DNA from: Streptomyces termitum
GTDB taxonomy: Bacteria > Actinomycetota > Actinomycetes > Streptomycetales > Streptomycetaceae
NCBI RefSeq assembly: GCF_014650175.1
Contig: NZ_BMUL01000001.1
Location: 629,199-693,198 of the forward strand
Length of the DNA stretch: 64,000 nt
Direction of reading: 5' to 3'
Shown here in pieces: positions 50,477-59,019 of this stretch. Made by a program: the position numbers and the translations under genes. Position 1 is the first letter of the stretch, and each line of letters begins with the position of its first letter. The notes beneath the pieces are model-generated. The model was given only the letters and a program-made list of their open reading frames with translations. It searched no databases and had not been told where the DNA came from.

Positions 50477-53037
50477 CATCCGCCGACCGCTCCCGCCGCT
50501 CTTTCCGTTCCCTCCGTTCCTTCCGCTCTTTCCGCTCTTTCCGCCGTCGTGCCGCCGGGCTCGGCGCGCTGCTCGCCGCGCTCCTCCTCGCCCTCCTGCC
50601 GCTGCCCCCGGCCCCGGCCGCCGCGGCCGCCCCCGACGCCTCCGGGGGCTCGGCCGTCACCCGGCGCGGCGCCAAGGGACCGTACGACGACTTCTCCGGC
50701 CTGGAGGTGACCGTCCACCAGACGAAGAACCTCCGCGGCCAGGGCGTCCGGGTCAGCTGGAAGGGCGCGAAGCCCACCCAGGGCGTCAAGACCGACTTCC
50801 TCCAGATCATGCAGTGCTGGGGCGACGACCCGGCCGGACCCCGGCGCGACCAGTGCCAGTTCGGCACCGGCTCCGTCCTCGGCACCGGGACCAACCTCCT
50901 GCGGCGGATCATCGCCGCCGGACAGGACCCGGAGGAGACCCGGTACACCGAGATGATCCCCAGCCCGGAGTACCCCGGGCAGATGACCGACCCCTTCGTC
51001 CCCTTCACCCCCGTCAGCGGCCCGCCCACCACCAAGCCCACCGACTGGACCTACTACAGCGCCGCCGACAGCAACGAGGAGTACCTCGCCGTCACCCAGC
51101 CCGACGGCACCGGCGAGGTCGGCTTCAACCTCCAGTCCGTCCGCGAGGCCCCGCACCTCGGCTGCGGCGACCCGGTCGGCACCGGCCCCGGCGCGCGCGG
51201 CCGGAACTGCTGGCTCGTCGTGGTGCCCCGGGGCTCCCACGACCCCGACGGCAGCCTCGCCAACGGCCAGCTGCACTCCTCGCCGTTCTCCGCCACCAAC
51301 TGGAACCGGCGCCTGGTCTTCCCGCTCGACTTCCTGCCCGTCGGCGACGCCTGCCCCGACAAGACCGAGCGCCGCATGACCGGCTCCGAACTGGTCACCG
51401 AGGCCGTCACCTCCTGGCAGGCCGCCCTGTGCGCCGGCGGCGCCACCCGCTTCACCTTCTCCCAGCGCGGCGAGGAACTCGCCCGCCAGAGCCTCCTCCA
51501 CCCCACCGCCTCGTCCCCCGGCCTCGCCTTCACCGTCGAACCGGTCCCCGGCGGCGAGGCGGCCGGCTTCGTCCACGCCCCCGTCGCCGTCAGCGGCCTC
51601 GTCGTCGGCTTCTTCTGGGAGGCCGACCGCATCGGCCTGGTCCAGCGGCTCCGGCTCACGCCCCGGCTGCTCGCCAAGGTCCTCACCGCCTCCTACCCGT
51701 ACGACGTCCGGCTCCTCAGCGACACCGCCCCGGTCCCCGCCCACCTCGCCGGAAACCCCGAGTCCATCCTCCGCGACCCGGATTTCCTCGCCCTCAACCC
51801 GCAATTCGAGGAGTACCGCCAGACCGTCTCCAGCTATCCCGGCGGAATCCTCCTCTCCGCCGACCGGTCGGACACCACCCGGATCGTCTGGAACTATCTG
51901 CGGGCCGACCGGGACGCCCGCTCCTTCCTCGAAGGAAAACCGGACCCCTGGGGCATGAAGGTCAATCCGAACTACCGCGGTCTGGGAATTCTGGAGAACG
52001 GCTCCGACGAATTCCCCAAGGCGGACCCCACCCTCACCGAGGCCGTCATCGTCCGGGGCGAGAAGGGCGTCGACTACACCCAGCTCGACCGCTCCCCGTA
52101 CGCCAACGACCTGCACGACGCGGCCCGCCTGGTCCGGCGCGGCAGCAACGGCGCCAAGGACCGGGCCGAGGTCGTCGACGGCGCCCCCAAGCTCGTCTCC
52201 GGCCCCGTCCTCTCCGGCAGCCGCCGCGCCTACGGCCTCACCGAGGCCGCCACCGCCGTCCGCTACAGCCTCCAGATCGCGGCCCTCGCCAACGCCGACG
52301 GCGCCTTCGTCCTGCCCACCACCGCCTCCCTCACCGAAGCGGTCGGACAGTTCCGGGACTCCGCCGTCCCCGGCGTCCTCGCCGCCGACCCGGCCCGCGC
52401 CCGCAAGGGCGCCTACCCGCTCACCGCCGTCGGCTACGCCGCCGCCTCCACCGCCCTGCCCGCCGCCGACCGCGCCGACTTCGCCCGGGTCATGCGCTAC
52501 GCGGCCGGACCCGGCCAGAAGCAGGGCACCGCCCCCGGCGAACTCCCCCTCGGCTACGCCCCGCTCCCCGCCCCCCTCAGGCTGCGGGCACTGGCCGCGG
52601 CCGACCGGCTGGAACGCGGAGCCCCGCCCGCCGCCCGCCCGCCCGCCACCGGCACCACCAGCGGCGGTACGGACTCCGGCGGCGCCACCGGCACCACCGG
52701 CGGTGGGGACCCGGGCACCACCGCCACCGGCACCACGGGAGGCACCGCCGGAGCGGCCGGCGGCGGCTCCCCGGGCGGCGGCACGGGCGCCGCCGCCGGG
52801 ACCACGGGCGCCGCCGGCCCCGGCGGCGCGCCCGGCACCGGCGGCCCGCAGCTCGCCGCCGGCACCGGCAGCACCCCCTCCCAGGCCCTCGGCACGATCC
52901 GCTGGGTCCTCCTCGGGGTCCTCGTCGCAGGCGGCGCCGCCGGACTCGCCGGACCGGCCGTCCTGGGAAGGGCGGGCCGCCGCCCGACCCCCTCGGATTC
53001 ACCTAGGACAGGAATTCGTAACCTGAAAAGCGGCTGA
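50473..53037 (+). CDS. Large divergent PstS-like protein 2, C-terminally membrane-anchored
   Basis: 854 residues, far longer than PstS (about 330-370). A repeated Arg/Ser/Phe leader ('RRSFRSLRSFRSFRSF') precedes the signal helix. The body has an N-terminal beta-rich region with paired Cys ('IMQCWGDDPAG', 'DQCQFGTG', 'HLGCGDP', 'RNCWLVV'), then PstS-like blocks: 'APVAVSGLVVGFFWEADRI', 'LRLTPRLLAKVLTASYPYDV' and 'ADRSDTTRIVWNYL' in place of RSDGSGTT. A Gly/Thr/Ala stalk (about 725-815) and a helix ('WVLLGVLVAGGAAGLAGPAVLG') end the protein. Ligand unknown; family assignment from motif order only. Confidence 0.65.
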   Translation: MTSADRSRRSFRSLRSFRSFRSFRRRAAGLGALLAALLLALLPLPPAPAAAAAPDASGGSAVTRRGAKGPYDDFSGLEVTVHQTKNLRGQGVRVSWKGAKPTQGVKTDFLQIMQCWGDDPAGPRRDQCQFGTGSVLGTGTNLLRRIIAAGQDPEETRYTEMIPSPEYPGQMTDPFVPFTPVSGPPTTKPTDWTYYSAADSNEEYLAVTQPDGTGEVGFNLQSVREAPHLGCGDPVGTGPGARGRNCWLVVVPRGSHDPDGSLANGQLHSSPFSATNWNRRLVFPLDFLPVGDACPDKTERRMTGSELVTEAVTSWQAALCAGGATRFTFSQRGEELARQSLLHPTASSPGLAFTVEPVPGGEAAGFVHAPVAVSGLVVGFFWEADRIGLVQRLRLTPRLLAKVLTASYPYDVRLLSDTAPVPAHLAGNPESILRDPDFLALNPQFEEYRQTVSSYPGGILLSADRSDTTRIVWNYLRADRDARSFLEGKPDPWGMKVNPNYRGLGILENGSDEFPKADPTLTEAVIVRGEKGVDYTQLDRSPYANDLHDAARLVRRGSNGAKDRAEVVDGAPKLVSGPVLSGSRRAYGLTEAATAVRYSLQIAALANADGAFVLPTTASLTEAVGQFRDSAVPGVLAADPARARKGAYPLTAVGYAAASTALPAADRADFARVMRYAAGPGQKQGTAPGELPLGYAPLPAPLRLRALAAADRLERGAPPAARPPATGTTSGGTDSGGATGTTGGGDPGTTATGTTGGTAGAAGGGSPGGGTGAAAGTTGAAGPGGAPGTGGPQLAAGTGSTPSQALGTIRWVLLGVLVAGGAAGLAGPAVLGRAGRRPTPSDSPRTGIRNLKSG

Positions 53038-53176
53038 ACGTGGTGGTTTCTCGGCCCGTCCCTGCGGAATTCTTGGTCCCGGCCGGCCGACGGGTCGGTG
53101 GAAAAAGAATACGGATCCGCCCGGACATTCCCGCACTTCCATTCCATGAAATCCGTTTTCGCGGAGGAGATCAGAA

Positions 53177-54151
53177 GTGAACGTCAAGTCCCGCGCTCGT
53201 GCCGGTGCCGCCCTCGGTGTGGCCGTCCTCGCCCTCGGCGCCGCCCTCGCCCCGGCGGCCCAGGCCGACCCGAACCCCGTCACCCAGTACCGCACCCTCG
53301 CGGGTGCCGGCTCCGACACGACCCAGGACGTCCTCAACGGCCTCGGCAACGTCGTCGTCAACGCCCTGAACCAGAAGGTCATCGCCTCCTGGGACGCCAC
53401 CGGCACCGCCACCGTCAAGACCAAGGCGACCGGCTGCGTCATCAACCGCCCCAACGGCTCCTCGGCCGGCATCGACGCGCTCCGCAACGCCGTGGACACC
53501 AACTCCGGCTGCCTCGACTTCGCCCGCTCCTCGCGCGGCCCGGCCGACACCAGCACCACGGACCTCACCTGGATCCCCTTCGCCAAGGACGCCGTGAGCT
53601 GGGTCAAGCGCTCCGACAGCGCCCTGCCGGCCGACCTGACGGCCGCGCAGCTGAAGGACATCTACGAGTGCAACCTGACCACGCTCAACGGCGTGGCGCT
53701 CACCCCGATCCTGCCGCAGGCCAACTCCGGCACCCGCCAGTTCTTCCTCTCCGCCATCAACGTCGCCACCCCCGGCGCCTGCGTCCAGCAGGGCGTCCAG
53801 GAGAACGACGGCACCGCCCTCGACACCGCCGGCGACATCGCCCCCTACTCCGTCGCCCAGTACACGGCGCAGGAGAAGGCCGTCGTCACCGACCGCCGCG
53901 GCGCGGCCGTCCTCGGCTCCGTCGGCACCGTCGCCCCGCGCAACGCCGACAAGACGCTCAACCTGTCCTTCCCCTTCACCCGCGACGTCTACAACGTGGT
54001 CCCGACCGCGAAGCTGACGAACGCCACGATCGCCTCCACCTTCGTCGGCTCCTCCTCGAAGGTCTGCGCCGCCGCCACGACGATCACCGCCTACGGCTTC
54101 GGCACCCTCGGCACCAACTGCGGCGCCACCCTCCTCAAGGGCGAGCGCTGA
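53177..54151 (+). CDS. Secreted PstS-like binding protein 3
   Basis: 324 residues from GTG 53177, with a strong GGAGGAG upstream. Signal peptide ends 'ALAPAAQADP'. The mature chain follows the PstS order: 'RTLAGAGSDTTQDVLNGLG', 'NRPNGSSAGIDALRNAVD', 'CLDFARSSRGPADTS', 'LTAAQLKDIYECNLT' and 'LPQANSGTRQFFLSAI' where RSDGSGT is expected. Two Cys pairs are likely disulfides. No anchor: freely secreted or peptidoglycan-retained. The 139-nt gap before it has lower GC and the best ribosome site of the operon, suggesting separate or stronger expression. Confidence 0.75.
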   Translation: MNVKSRARAGAALGVAVLALGAALAPAAQADPNPVTQYRTLAGAGSDTTQDVLNGLGNVVVNALNQKVIASWDATGTATVKTKATGCVINRPNGSSAGIDALRNAVDTNSGCLDFARSSRGPADTSTTDLTWIPFAKDAVSWVKRSDSALPADLTAAQLKDIYECNLTTLNGVALTPILPQANSGTRQFFLSAINVATPGACVQQGVQENDGTALDTAGDIAPYSVAQYTAQEKAVVTDRRGAAVLGSVGTVAPRNADKTLNLSFPFTRDVYNVVPTAKLTNATIASTFVGSSSKVCAAATTITAYGFGTLGTNCGATLLKGER

Positions 54152-54261
54152 CCGGCACTCCCCTGACCGCGTGACGGCCGGGCACCCCCGCGGTGCCCGG
54201 CCCCGCGGCGTCCCCGTCCCGCCTCCCACCGCCACCACCCGCCCCGGAGGAACACCACCTC

Positions 54262-55470
54262 ATGAAGTCCCTCGCACCACACCGGACACCCGTGGCCCTG
54301 CTCACGGCCCTCGCCCTCCTCTGCGGCGTCCTGGCGGCCGTCCTCGCCCTCTCCACGCCCGCCTCCGCCGCCGACCGGCGCGGCGACCTCACCCTCACCC
54401 CCGCCACTGGCACCCTCGCCGCGGGCCCGGCCGCCGTCACCGCGGGCGACGCCTGCCCCGCCCCCGCCGACCCCGCCCAGCCGTTCACCAAGGGCGTCCT
54501 CGCGCTGGCCGGCGCCGACTGGACCGTCCCCGCCGCCCCGATCGCCGACGTGGTGCCCGCCGCCCCGCCCGGCACCGCCCCGATCACCGGCGCGCCCGCC
54601 GCCCCCGGCGCGGGCCAGGCCCCGCTCCTGGACCGGCTGCGCGAACTCGTCCCGGCCGGCCCCCTCGACGGCCGCTACGAACTGCGGCTGTTCTGCGCCA
54701 CCGCCGCGGGCGAGGGCACCACGTACTTCTCCCGCGTGATCGAGGTCGCCGGAGAGAACTGGACCGCCGTCGACCAGCGCGCCACCAACCTGGTCGTCGA
54801 GGACGACGGCGCGGGCCGCCCGGCCGGCGAGCCCTTCACCGTCCGGGCCCGGGTCCAGCCCGCCACCGCCACCGGCACGGTCGCCTTCTTCGGCCTGATC
54901 GGCGAGGAACTGGTCGAGCTCGGCAGCGAGGACGTGGCCGGCGGCGCGGCGGAGGTCACCGCCACCATGAGCGCGGAGGTCAACTCCTCCTTCTCCGTCC
55001 TCGCCCAGTACACCCCCGCCGACCCGGCGGCCCACACGCCGTCCCAGGTCGCCGCCATGTTCTACGCCGTCCCGCCGGCCTCCCCGAGCCCCTCCGGCAC
55101 CACCCCCTCCGGGACTCCCTCGGGCACGCCCTCCGGCACCCCGTCGGGCACCCCGACCGAGCCGCCCACGGACACCCCCACCGACGGCACCCCCACCGAC
55201 GGCACGCCCTCCGAGACCCCGACCGACACCCCCTCCGGGACGCCCTCCGGCACTCCTTCGGACACCGCCTCGGACACCACCGGCGCCACCGGAAGCTCCG
55301 GCGGTTCCGACGGCACCGGCGGCGGTACGGCCGGCGGCTCCGGCGGCACCCTCGCCGCCACCGGCACCGCCACCGCGGCCTCCGCCGCGCTCGGCGCCCT
55401 CGCCCTCTGCCTGACCGGCGCCGCCGCCGTCCTCCAGGTCCGCCGCCGCCGGGCGGGCGCCCGGCCGTGA
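54262..55470 (+). CDS. LAATG wall-anchored surface protein with Ig-like domain
   Basis: 402 residues from ATG 54262 (CGGAGG upstream). Signal peptide ends 'LALSTPASAAD'. The folded part includes an Ig-like module ('GEPFTVRARVQPATATGTVAFFGLIGEELVELGSEDVAGGAAEVTATM'). A stalk of Thr-Pro-Ser-Gly repeats (about 275-355) resembles a wall-spanning region. The C-terminus is a complete sorting signal: 'GGTLAATGTATAASAALGAL', a hydrophobic stretch and 'RRRRAGARP'. LAxTG is the motif of class E sortases in Streptomyces. The stop overlaps the pseudosortase gene (GTGA). Confidence 0.78.
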   Translation: MKSLAPHRTPVALLTALALLCGVLAAVLALSTPASAADRRGDLTLTPATGTLAAGPAAVTAGDACPAPADPAQPFTKGVLALAGADWTVPAAPIADVVPAAPPGTAPITGAPAAPGAGQAPLLDRLRELVPAGPLDGRYELRLFCATAAGEGTTYFSRVIEVAGENWTAVDQRATNLVVEDDGAGRPAGEPFTVRARVQPATATGTVAFFGLIGEELVELGSEDVAGGAAEVTATMSAEVNSSFSVLAQYTPADPAAHTPSQVAAMFYAVPPASPSPSGTTPSGTPSGTPSGTPSGTPTEPPTDTPTDGTPTDGTPSETPTDTPSGTPSGTPSDTASDTTGATGSSGGSDGTGGGTAGGSGGTLAATGTATAASAALGALALCLTGAAAVLQVRRRRAGARP

Positions 55471-56339
55471 CCACCGCACCGCCCCCCACCGCCCGTCCCG
55501 GCGCCGCCCTGGCCGGGGCGGCGCTGTGCGTCCTCGCCGCGCTGCTCCTCGGCTTCGCCGCCAACCTCACCGTCGTCGGCCACCTCCAGCACGCCCGCGA
55601 CCAGGCCACCGCCTACGACACCCTGCGCGAGCGGCTCGCCCTCGGCACCGCCCCGGTGGGCCAGACCACCTACGACGGCAGGCCGGTCACCCCCGGCGAC
55701 CCCGTCGCCCTGCTCCGCGTCCCCGTCCTCGGCCTGCGCGAGGTCGTCGCCGAGGGCACCACCTCCGGGATCCTCATGTCCGGGCCCGGCCACCGCCGCG
55801 ACACCCCGCTGCCCGGCCAGGCCGGACAGGCCGTCCTGATGGGCCGCCAGTGGGGATACGGCAGTCCCTTCAACGACGTGCACCGGCTGCCGTCCGGCGC
55901 CCGCGTCGAGCTGACCACCGGCCAGGGCGAGGCCGTCTACGAGGTGCTCGGCGTCCGCCGCCCCGGCGACCCCGTCCCCGCCCCGCCCCGGGCCGGCGAG
56001 GGCCGCCTCACCCTGGTGACCGCGAGCGGCGGCGCGTACACCCCCGAGAACGCCCTCTTCGTCGACGCGAAACTCGTCTCCGAGGTGTGGCCCAGCCCGC
56101 CCCGGCCGCTGCGCCCCGGCTGGCTCGCCGACGCCGAGAAACCGCTCCGGGGCGACCAGGCCGCCTGGCCGACGGTCTTCCTCGGCGCCCAGGGCCTGCT
56201 GGCCGCCGCCCTCCTCACCGTCGCCGCCCGCCGCCGCTGGGGCCCCCGCCAGACCTGGATCGCCGCCACCCCCGTCCTCCTCGCCCTCGGCGTCCTCGTC
56301 TCCGGCGAACTGACCCGTCTCCTGCCCAACCTCCTGTGA
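55467..56339 (+). CDS. Sortase homologue lacking the catalytic triad (pseudosortase)
   Basis: 290 residues. One N-terminal helix, a sortase beta-barrel (about 70-210) and two C-terminal helices ('VFLGAQGLLAAALLTVAARRRW', 'WIAATPVLLALGVLVSGELTRLL'). The fold is marked by 'GPGHRRDTPLPGQAGQAVLMGRQWGYGSPFN', 'DVHRLPSGARVELT' and 'RLTLVTASGGAY'. In active enzymes these read ...GHR/D, LTLVTC and, later, R-x-V-x-A: here His is Arg (LMGRQ), Cys is Ala (LVTAS) and the Arg position is Asp (LFVDAKL). Translation is coupled to the LAATG protein. It may hold that protein without transpeptidation. Confidence 0.75.
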   Translation: MTTAPPPTARPGAALAGAALCVLAALLLGFAANLTVVGHLQHARDQATAYDTLRERLALGTAPVGQTTYDGRPVTPGDPVALLRVPVLGLREVVAEGTTSGILMSGPGHRRDTPLPGQAGQAVLMGRQWGYGSPFNDVHRLPSGARVELTTGQGEAVYEVLGVRRPGDPVPAPPRAGEGRLTLVTASGGAYTPENALFVDAKLVSEVWPSPPRPLRPGWLADAEKPLRGDQAAWPTVFLGAQGLLAAALLTVAARRRWGPRQTWIAATPVLLALGVLVSGELTRLLPNLL

Positions 56340-56361
56340 GAAACCCGGAGCTGATGCACCC

Positions 56362-57201
56362 GTGACCGACCTCGCCGACACCGTCACCCTGCCGCCCGTC
56401 CCCGCCGGGAAGCGGCCGGCCACCCGCGCCGGCGCCCTCGACGCCGAGGCCGTCTCCGCCTGGTTCGGCGACCGCAAGGTCCTCGACCGGGTCTCCCTCG
56501 CCATGCCCGCCCGCGAGGTCACCGCCCTCATCGGCCCCTCCGGCTGCGGCAAGTCCACCTTCCTGCGCATCCTCAACCGGATGCACGAACTCGTCGGCTC
56601 CGCCTCCCTCGCGGGCCGCGTCCTCCTCGACGGCGCCGACATCTACGACCGGGGCCGCCGCATCACCCACGCCCGCCGCGAGATCGGCATGGTCTTCCAG
56701 AAGCCCAACCCGTTCCCCGCGATGTCCCTGTACGAGAACGTCCTCGCCGGACTCAGGCTCGGCGGGGTCCGCGCCGGACGCGACGAGAAGGACGCCCTGG
56801 TCGAGGAGTGCCTCACCCGCGCCGGGCTGTGGAACGAGGTCAGGGACCGGCTCCGGCAGCCCGGCGGCGCGCTCTCCGGCGGCCAGCAGCAGCGCCTGTG
56901 CATCGCCCGCGCCCTCGCCGTCCGCCCCCGCGTCCTGCTCATGGACGAGCCCTGCTCGGCCCTCGACCCGACCTCCACCCGGCGCGTCGAGGAGACCATC
57001 GCCGAACTCCGCTCCGAGGTCACCATCGTGATCGTCACCCACAACATGCAGCAGGCCGCCCGGGTCTCCGACTCCTGCGCCTTCTTCCTCGCCGAGCAGG
57101 GCACCCCCGGCGTCATCGTCGAACACGGCCCGACGGAGCGGATGTTCGGCTCCCCGAGCGACCCCCGCACCGCCGACTACGTCAACGGCCGCTTCGGATA
57201 A
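56362..57201 (+). CDS. pstB: PstB-like phosphate-type ABC transporter ATPase
   Basis: 279 residues from GTG 56362. Walker A 'LIGPSGCGKSTFLRILNRMHEL', Q-loop 'IGMVFQKPNPFPAMSLYENV', signature 'LSGGQQQRLCIARALAV', Walker B 'VLLMDEPCSALDPTSTRRVEETI' and H-loop 'VIVTHNMQQAARVSD' are all intact and follow the PstB subfamily closely ('ILNRM', 'QKPNPFP', 'MDEPCSALDP'). It should energise the PstC/PstA-like permeases. Last gene of the operon; no phoU follows. A perfect 16-bp terminator hairpin lies 19 nt after the stop. Confidence 0.85.
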   Translation: MTDLADTVTLPPVPAGKRPATRAGALDAEAVSAWFGDRKVLDRVSLAMPAREVTALIGPSGCGKSTFLRILNRMHELVGSASLAGRVLLDGADIYDRGRRITHARREIGMVFQKPNPFPAMSLYENVLAGLRLGGVRAGRDEKDALVEECLTRAGLWNEVRDRLRQPGGALSGGQQQRLCIARALAVRPRVLLMDEPCSALDPTSTRRVEETIAELRSEVTIVIVTHNMQQAARVSDSCAFFLAEQGTPGVIVEHGPTERMFGSPSDPRTADYVNGRFG

Positions 57202-57220
57202 GGGACGTGGAGAAGCAGAA

Positions 57221-57256
57221 GCGGGGCCGGTACGGGAACTCCCGTACCGGCCCCGC
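57221..57256. terminator. Bidirectional terminator, perfect 16-bp stem
   Basis: 57221-57236 pairs perfectly with 57241-57256 around AACT, between the Pst-like operon and the convergent phosphosugar mutase gene. Confidence 0.8.
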
Positions 57257-57276
57257 CCGCTCCACGCGTCGCGCGG

Positions 57277-58929
57277 TCAGAGCCCGGCGGCCGCCGCCAG
57301 GTCCTTCTTCAGCGCGCCCAGCACCTCGGCACCGGTCTCCCGGGCCGCCGCCAGACCGCTCGCCCCGGCCACCGGCACCACGACCTCCAGGTAGCACTTG
57401 AGCTTCGGCTCGGTGCCCGACGGCCGCACGATCACCCGCGCCCGGTACTCCCCGTCCAGGTGGTAGCGCAGCCCGTCCGTCGGCGGCAGCGCCGCCGAAC
57501 CCTCGGTCAGGTCCTCCGCCGAGACCACGGACAGGCCCGCGAGCCGCACCGGGGGCTTCTCGCGCAGCGCGGCCATCGCCGCCGCGATGACACCCAGGTC
57601 CTCCACCCGCACCGACAGCTGGTCCGTGGCGTGCAGCCCGTGCTCCACCGCCAGGTCGTCCAGCAGGTCGGTCAGCGTCCGGCCCCGCTCCTTCAGCTCC
57701 GAGGCCAGCTCGGTGACGAGCAGCGCCGCCGTGATGCCGTCCTTGTCGCGGACGCCCTCCGGGTCCACGCAGTAGCCGAGCGCCTCCTCGTAGCCGTACC
57801 GCAGCCCCTCGACCCGGGCGATCCACTTGAAGCCGGTCAGCGTCTCCTCGTACCCGACCCCGGCCGCCTCCGCGATCCGGCCCAGCAGCGAGGACGACAC
57901 GATCGACTCGGCGAAGACGCCCCGCGCGCCCTTGCGCACCAGGTGCGCGGCGAGCAGCGCACCGACCTCGTCGCCGCGCAGCATCCGCCAGCCGCCGTCC
58001 GCCGAGGCGTCCGGCACGGCCACCGCGCAGCGGTCGGCGTCCGGGTCGTTGGCGATGACCAGATCGGGGTCGACGGCGCGGGCGGCCTCGAAGGCCAGGT
58101 CCATCGCGCCCGGCTCCTCCGGGTTCGGGAAGGCGACCGTCGGGAAGGCCGGGTCGGGTTCGGCCTGCGCGGCGACCAGCGCCGGCGGCGGGAAGCCGTG
58201 CCGGGCGAAGGCCGCCGTCAGGACGTCCTTGCCGACCCCGTGCATCGCCGTGTAGACGGTCCGCGCGGTGCGCGGCGAGCCCGGCGTGAGGACGGCGTCG
58301 GTCCGGGCCAGGTACGCCTCCAGGACCTCCTCGCCCAGCGTCTCCCAGCCGCTCTCGGGCCGGGGCACGTCCGCCGGCGTCCGGACGGCGGCGATCTCGG
58401 CGGCGATCTCCGCGTCGGCCGGCGGCACGATCTGCGACCCGTCGCCCAGGTACACCTTGTAGCCGTTGTCGCGCGGCGGGTTGTGGCTCGCGGTCACCTC
58501 GACGCCCGCGACGGCCCCCAGGTGCCTTATGGCGTACGCGAGGACCGGTGTCGGCAGCGGGCGCGGCAGCAGCGCGGCGCGCAGCCCGGCCCCCGTCATC
58601 ACCGCGGCGGTGTCCCGCGCGAAGTCGGCCGACCTGTACCGGGCGTCGTACCCGACGACGACCAGACCACCGGTCTGCCCCTTCCCCTTCAGGTACGCGG
58701 CGAGCCCGGCGGCGGCCCGGATCACGACGGCCCGGTTCATCCGCATCGGCCCGGCGCCCAGCTCGCCCCGCAGCCCGGCGGTGCCGAACTGGAGCGTGCC
58801 GGCGAAGCGCGCGGCCAGCTCCTCCCGGTCGCCGCTCTCGATCAGCGCGGCGAGTTCGTCGCGGGTCTCGCCGTCGGGGTCCTCGGCGAGCCACGCCAGG
58901 GCCCGGGGGAGGAGGTCGTCCTGCGTCAC
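57277..58929 (-). CDS. Phosphosugar mutase (phosphomannomutase/phosphoglucomutase family), possible phosphopentomutase
   Basis: 550 residues from GTG 58929. 'GVEVTASHNPPRDNGYKVYLGDG' holds the phospho-Ser, 'IANDPDADRCAVAV' the metal loop, 'LTGFKWIARVEGLRYGYEEALGYCVDP' the sugar-binding loop with GYEEA, and 'YRARVIVRPSGTEPKLKCYLEV' the phosphate-binding domain. 'TGFKW' and GYEEALG are shared with PGM2/PgcA-type enzymes; animal PGM2 is a phosphopentomutase. Located 90 nt downstream of purine nucleoside phosphorylase and behind its operator, it probably converts (deoxy)ribose-1-phosphate to the 5-phosphate, the step before DeoC. Confidence 0.82.
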   Translation of the reverse strand: MTQDDLLPRALAWLAEDPDGETRDELAALIESGDREELAARFAGTLQFGTAGLRGELGAGPMRMNRAVVIRAAAGLAAYLKGKGQTGGLVVVGYDARYRSADFARDTAAVMTGAGLRAALLPRPLPTPVLAYAIRHLGAVAGVEVTASHNPPRDNGYKVYLGDGSQIVPPADAEIAAEIAAVRTPADVPRPESGWETLGEEVLEAYLARTDAVLTPGSPRTARTVYTAMHGVGKDVLTAAFARHGFPPPALVAAQAEPDPAFPTVAFPNPEEPGAMDLAFEAARAVDPDLVIANDPDADRCAVAVPDASADGGWRMLRGDEVGALLAAHLVRKGARGVFAESIVSSSLLGRIAEAAGVGYEETLTGFKWIARVEGLRYGYEEALGYCVDPEGVRDKDGITAALLVTELASELKERGRTLTDLLDDLAVEHGLHATDQLSVRVEDLGVIAAAMAALREKPPVRLAGLSVVSAEDLTEGSAALPPTDGLRYHLDGEYRARVIVRPSGTEPKLKCYLEVVVPVAGASGLAAARETGAEVLGALKKDLAAAAGL

Positions 58930-59019
58930 GGTGTGCCTTTCGGGAGGAAGGGGGAGGAAGGCGGCGCGGGCCGCCGCACGGAGCCTCTACCCGCTCCGCG
59001 CGCCGGCACCGGCGGTCCG

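Noticed and set aside
54262..55470. Thr/Pro/Ser/Gly repeat DNA near 55080-55270 as a mobile or CRISPR repeat
   Set aside because: It is an in-frame stalk repeat of a surface protein with no spacer structure.
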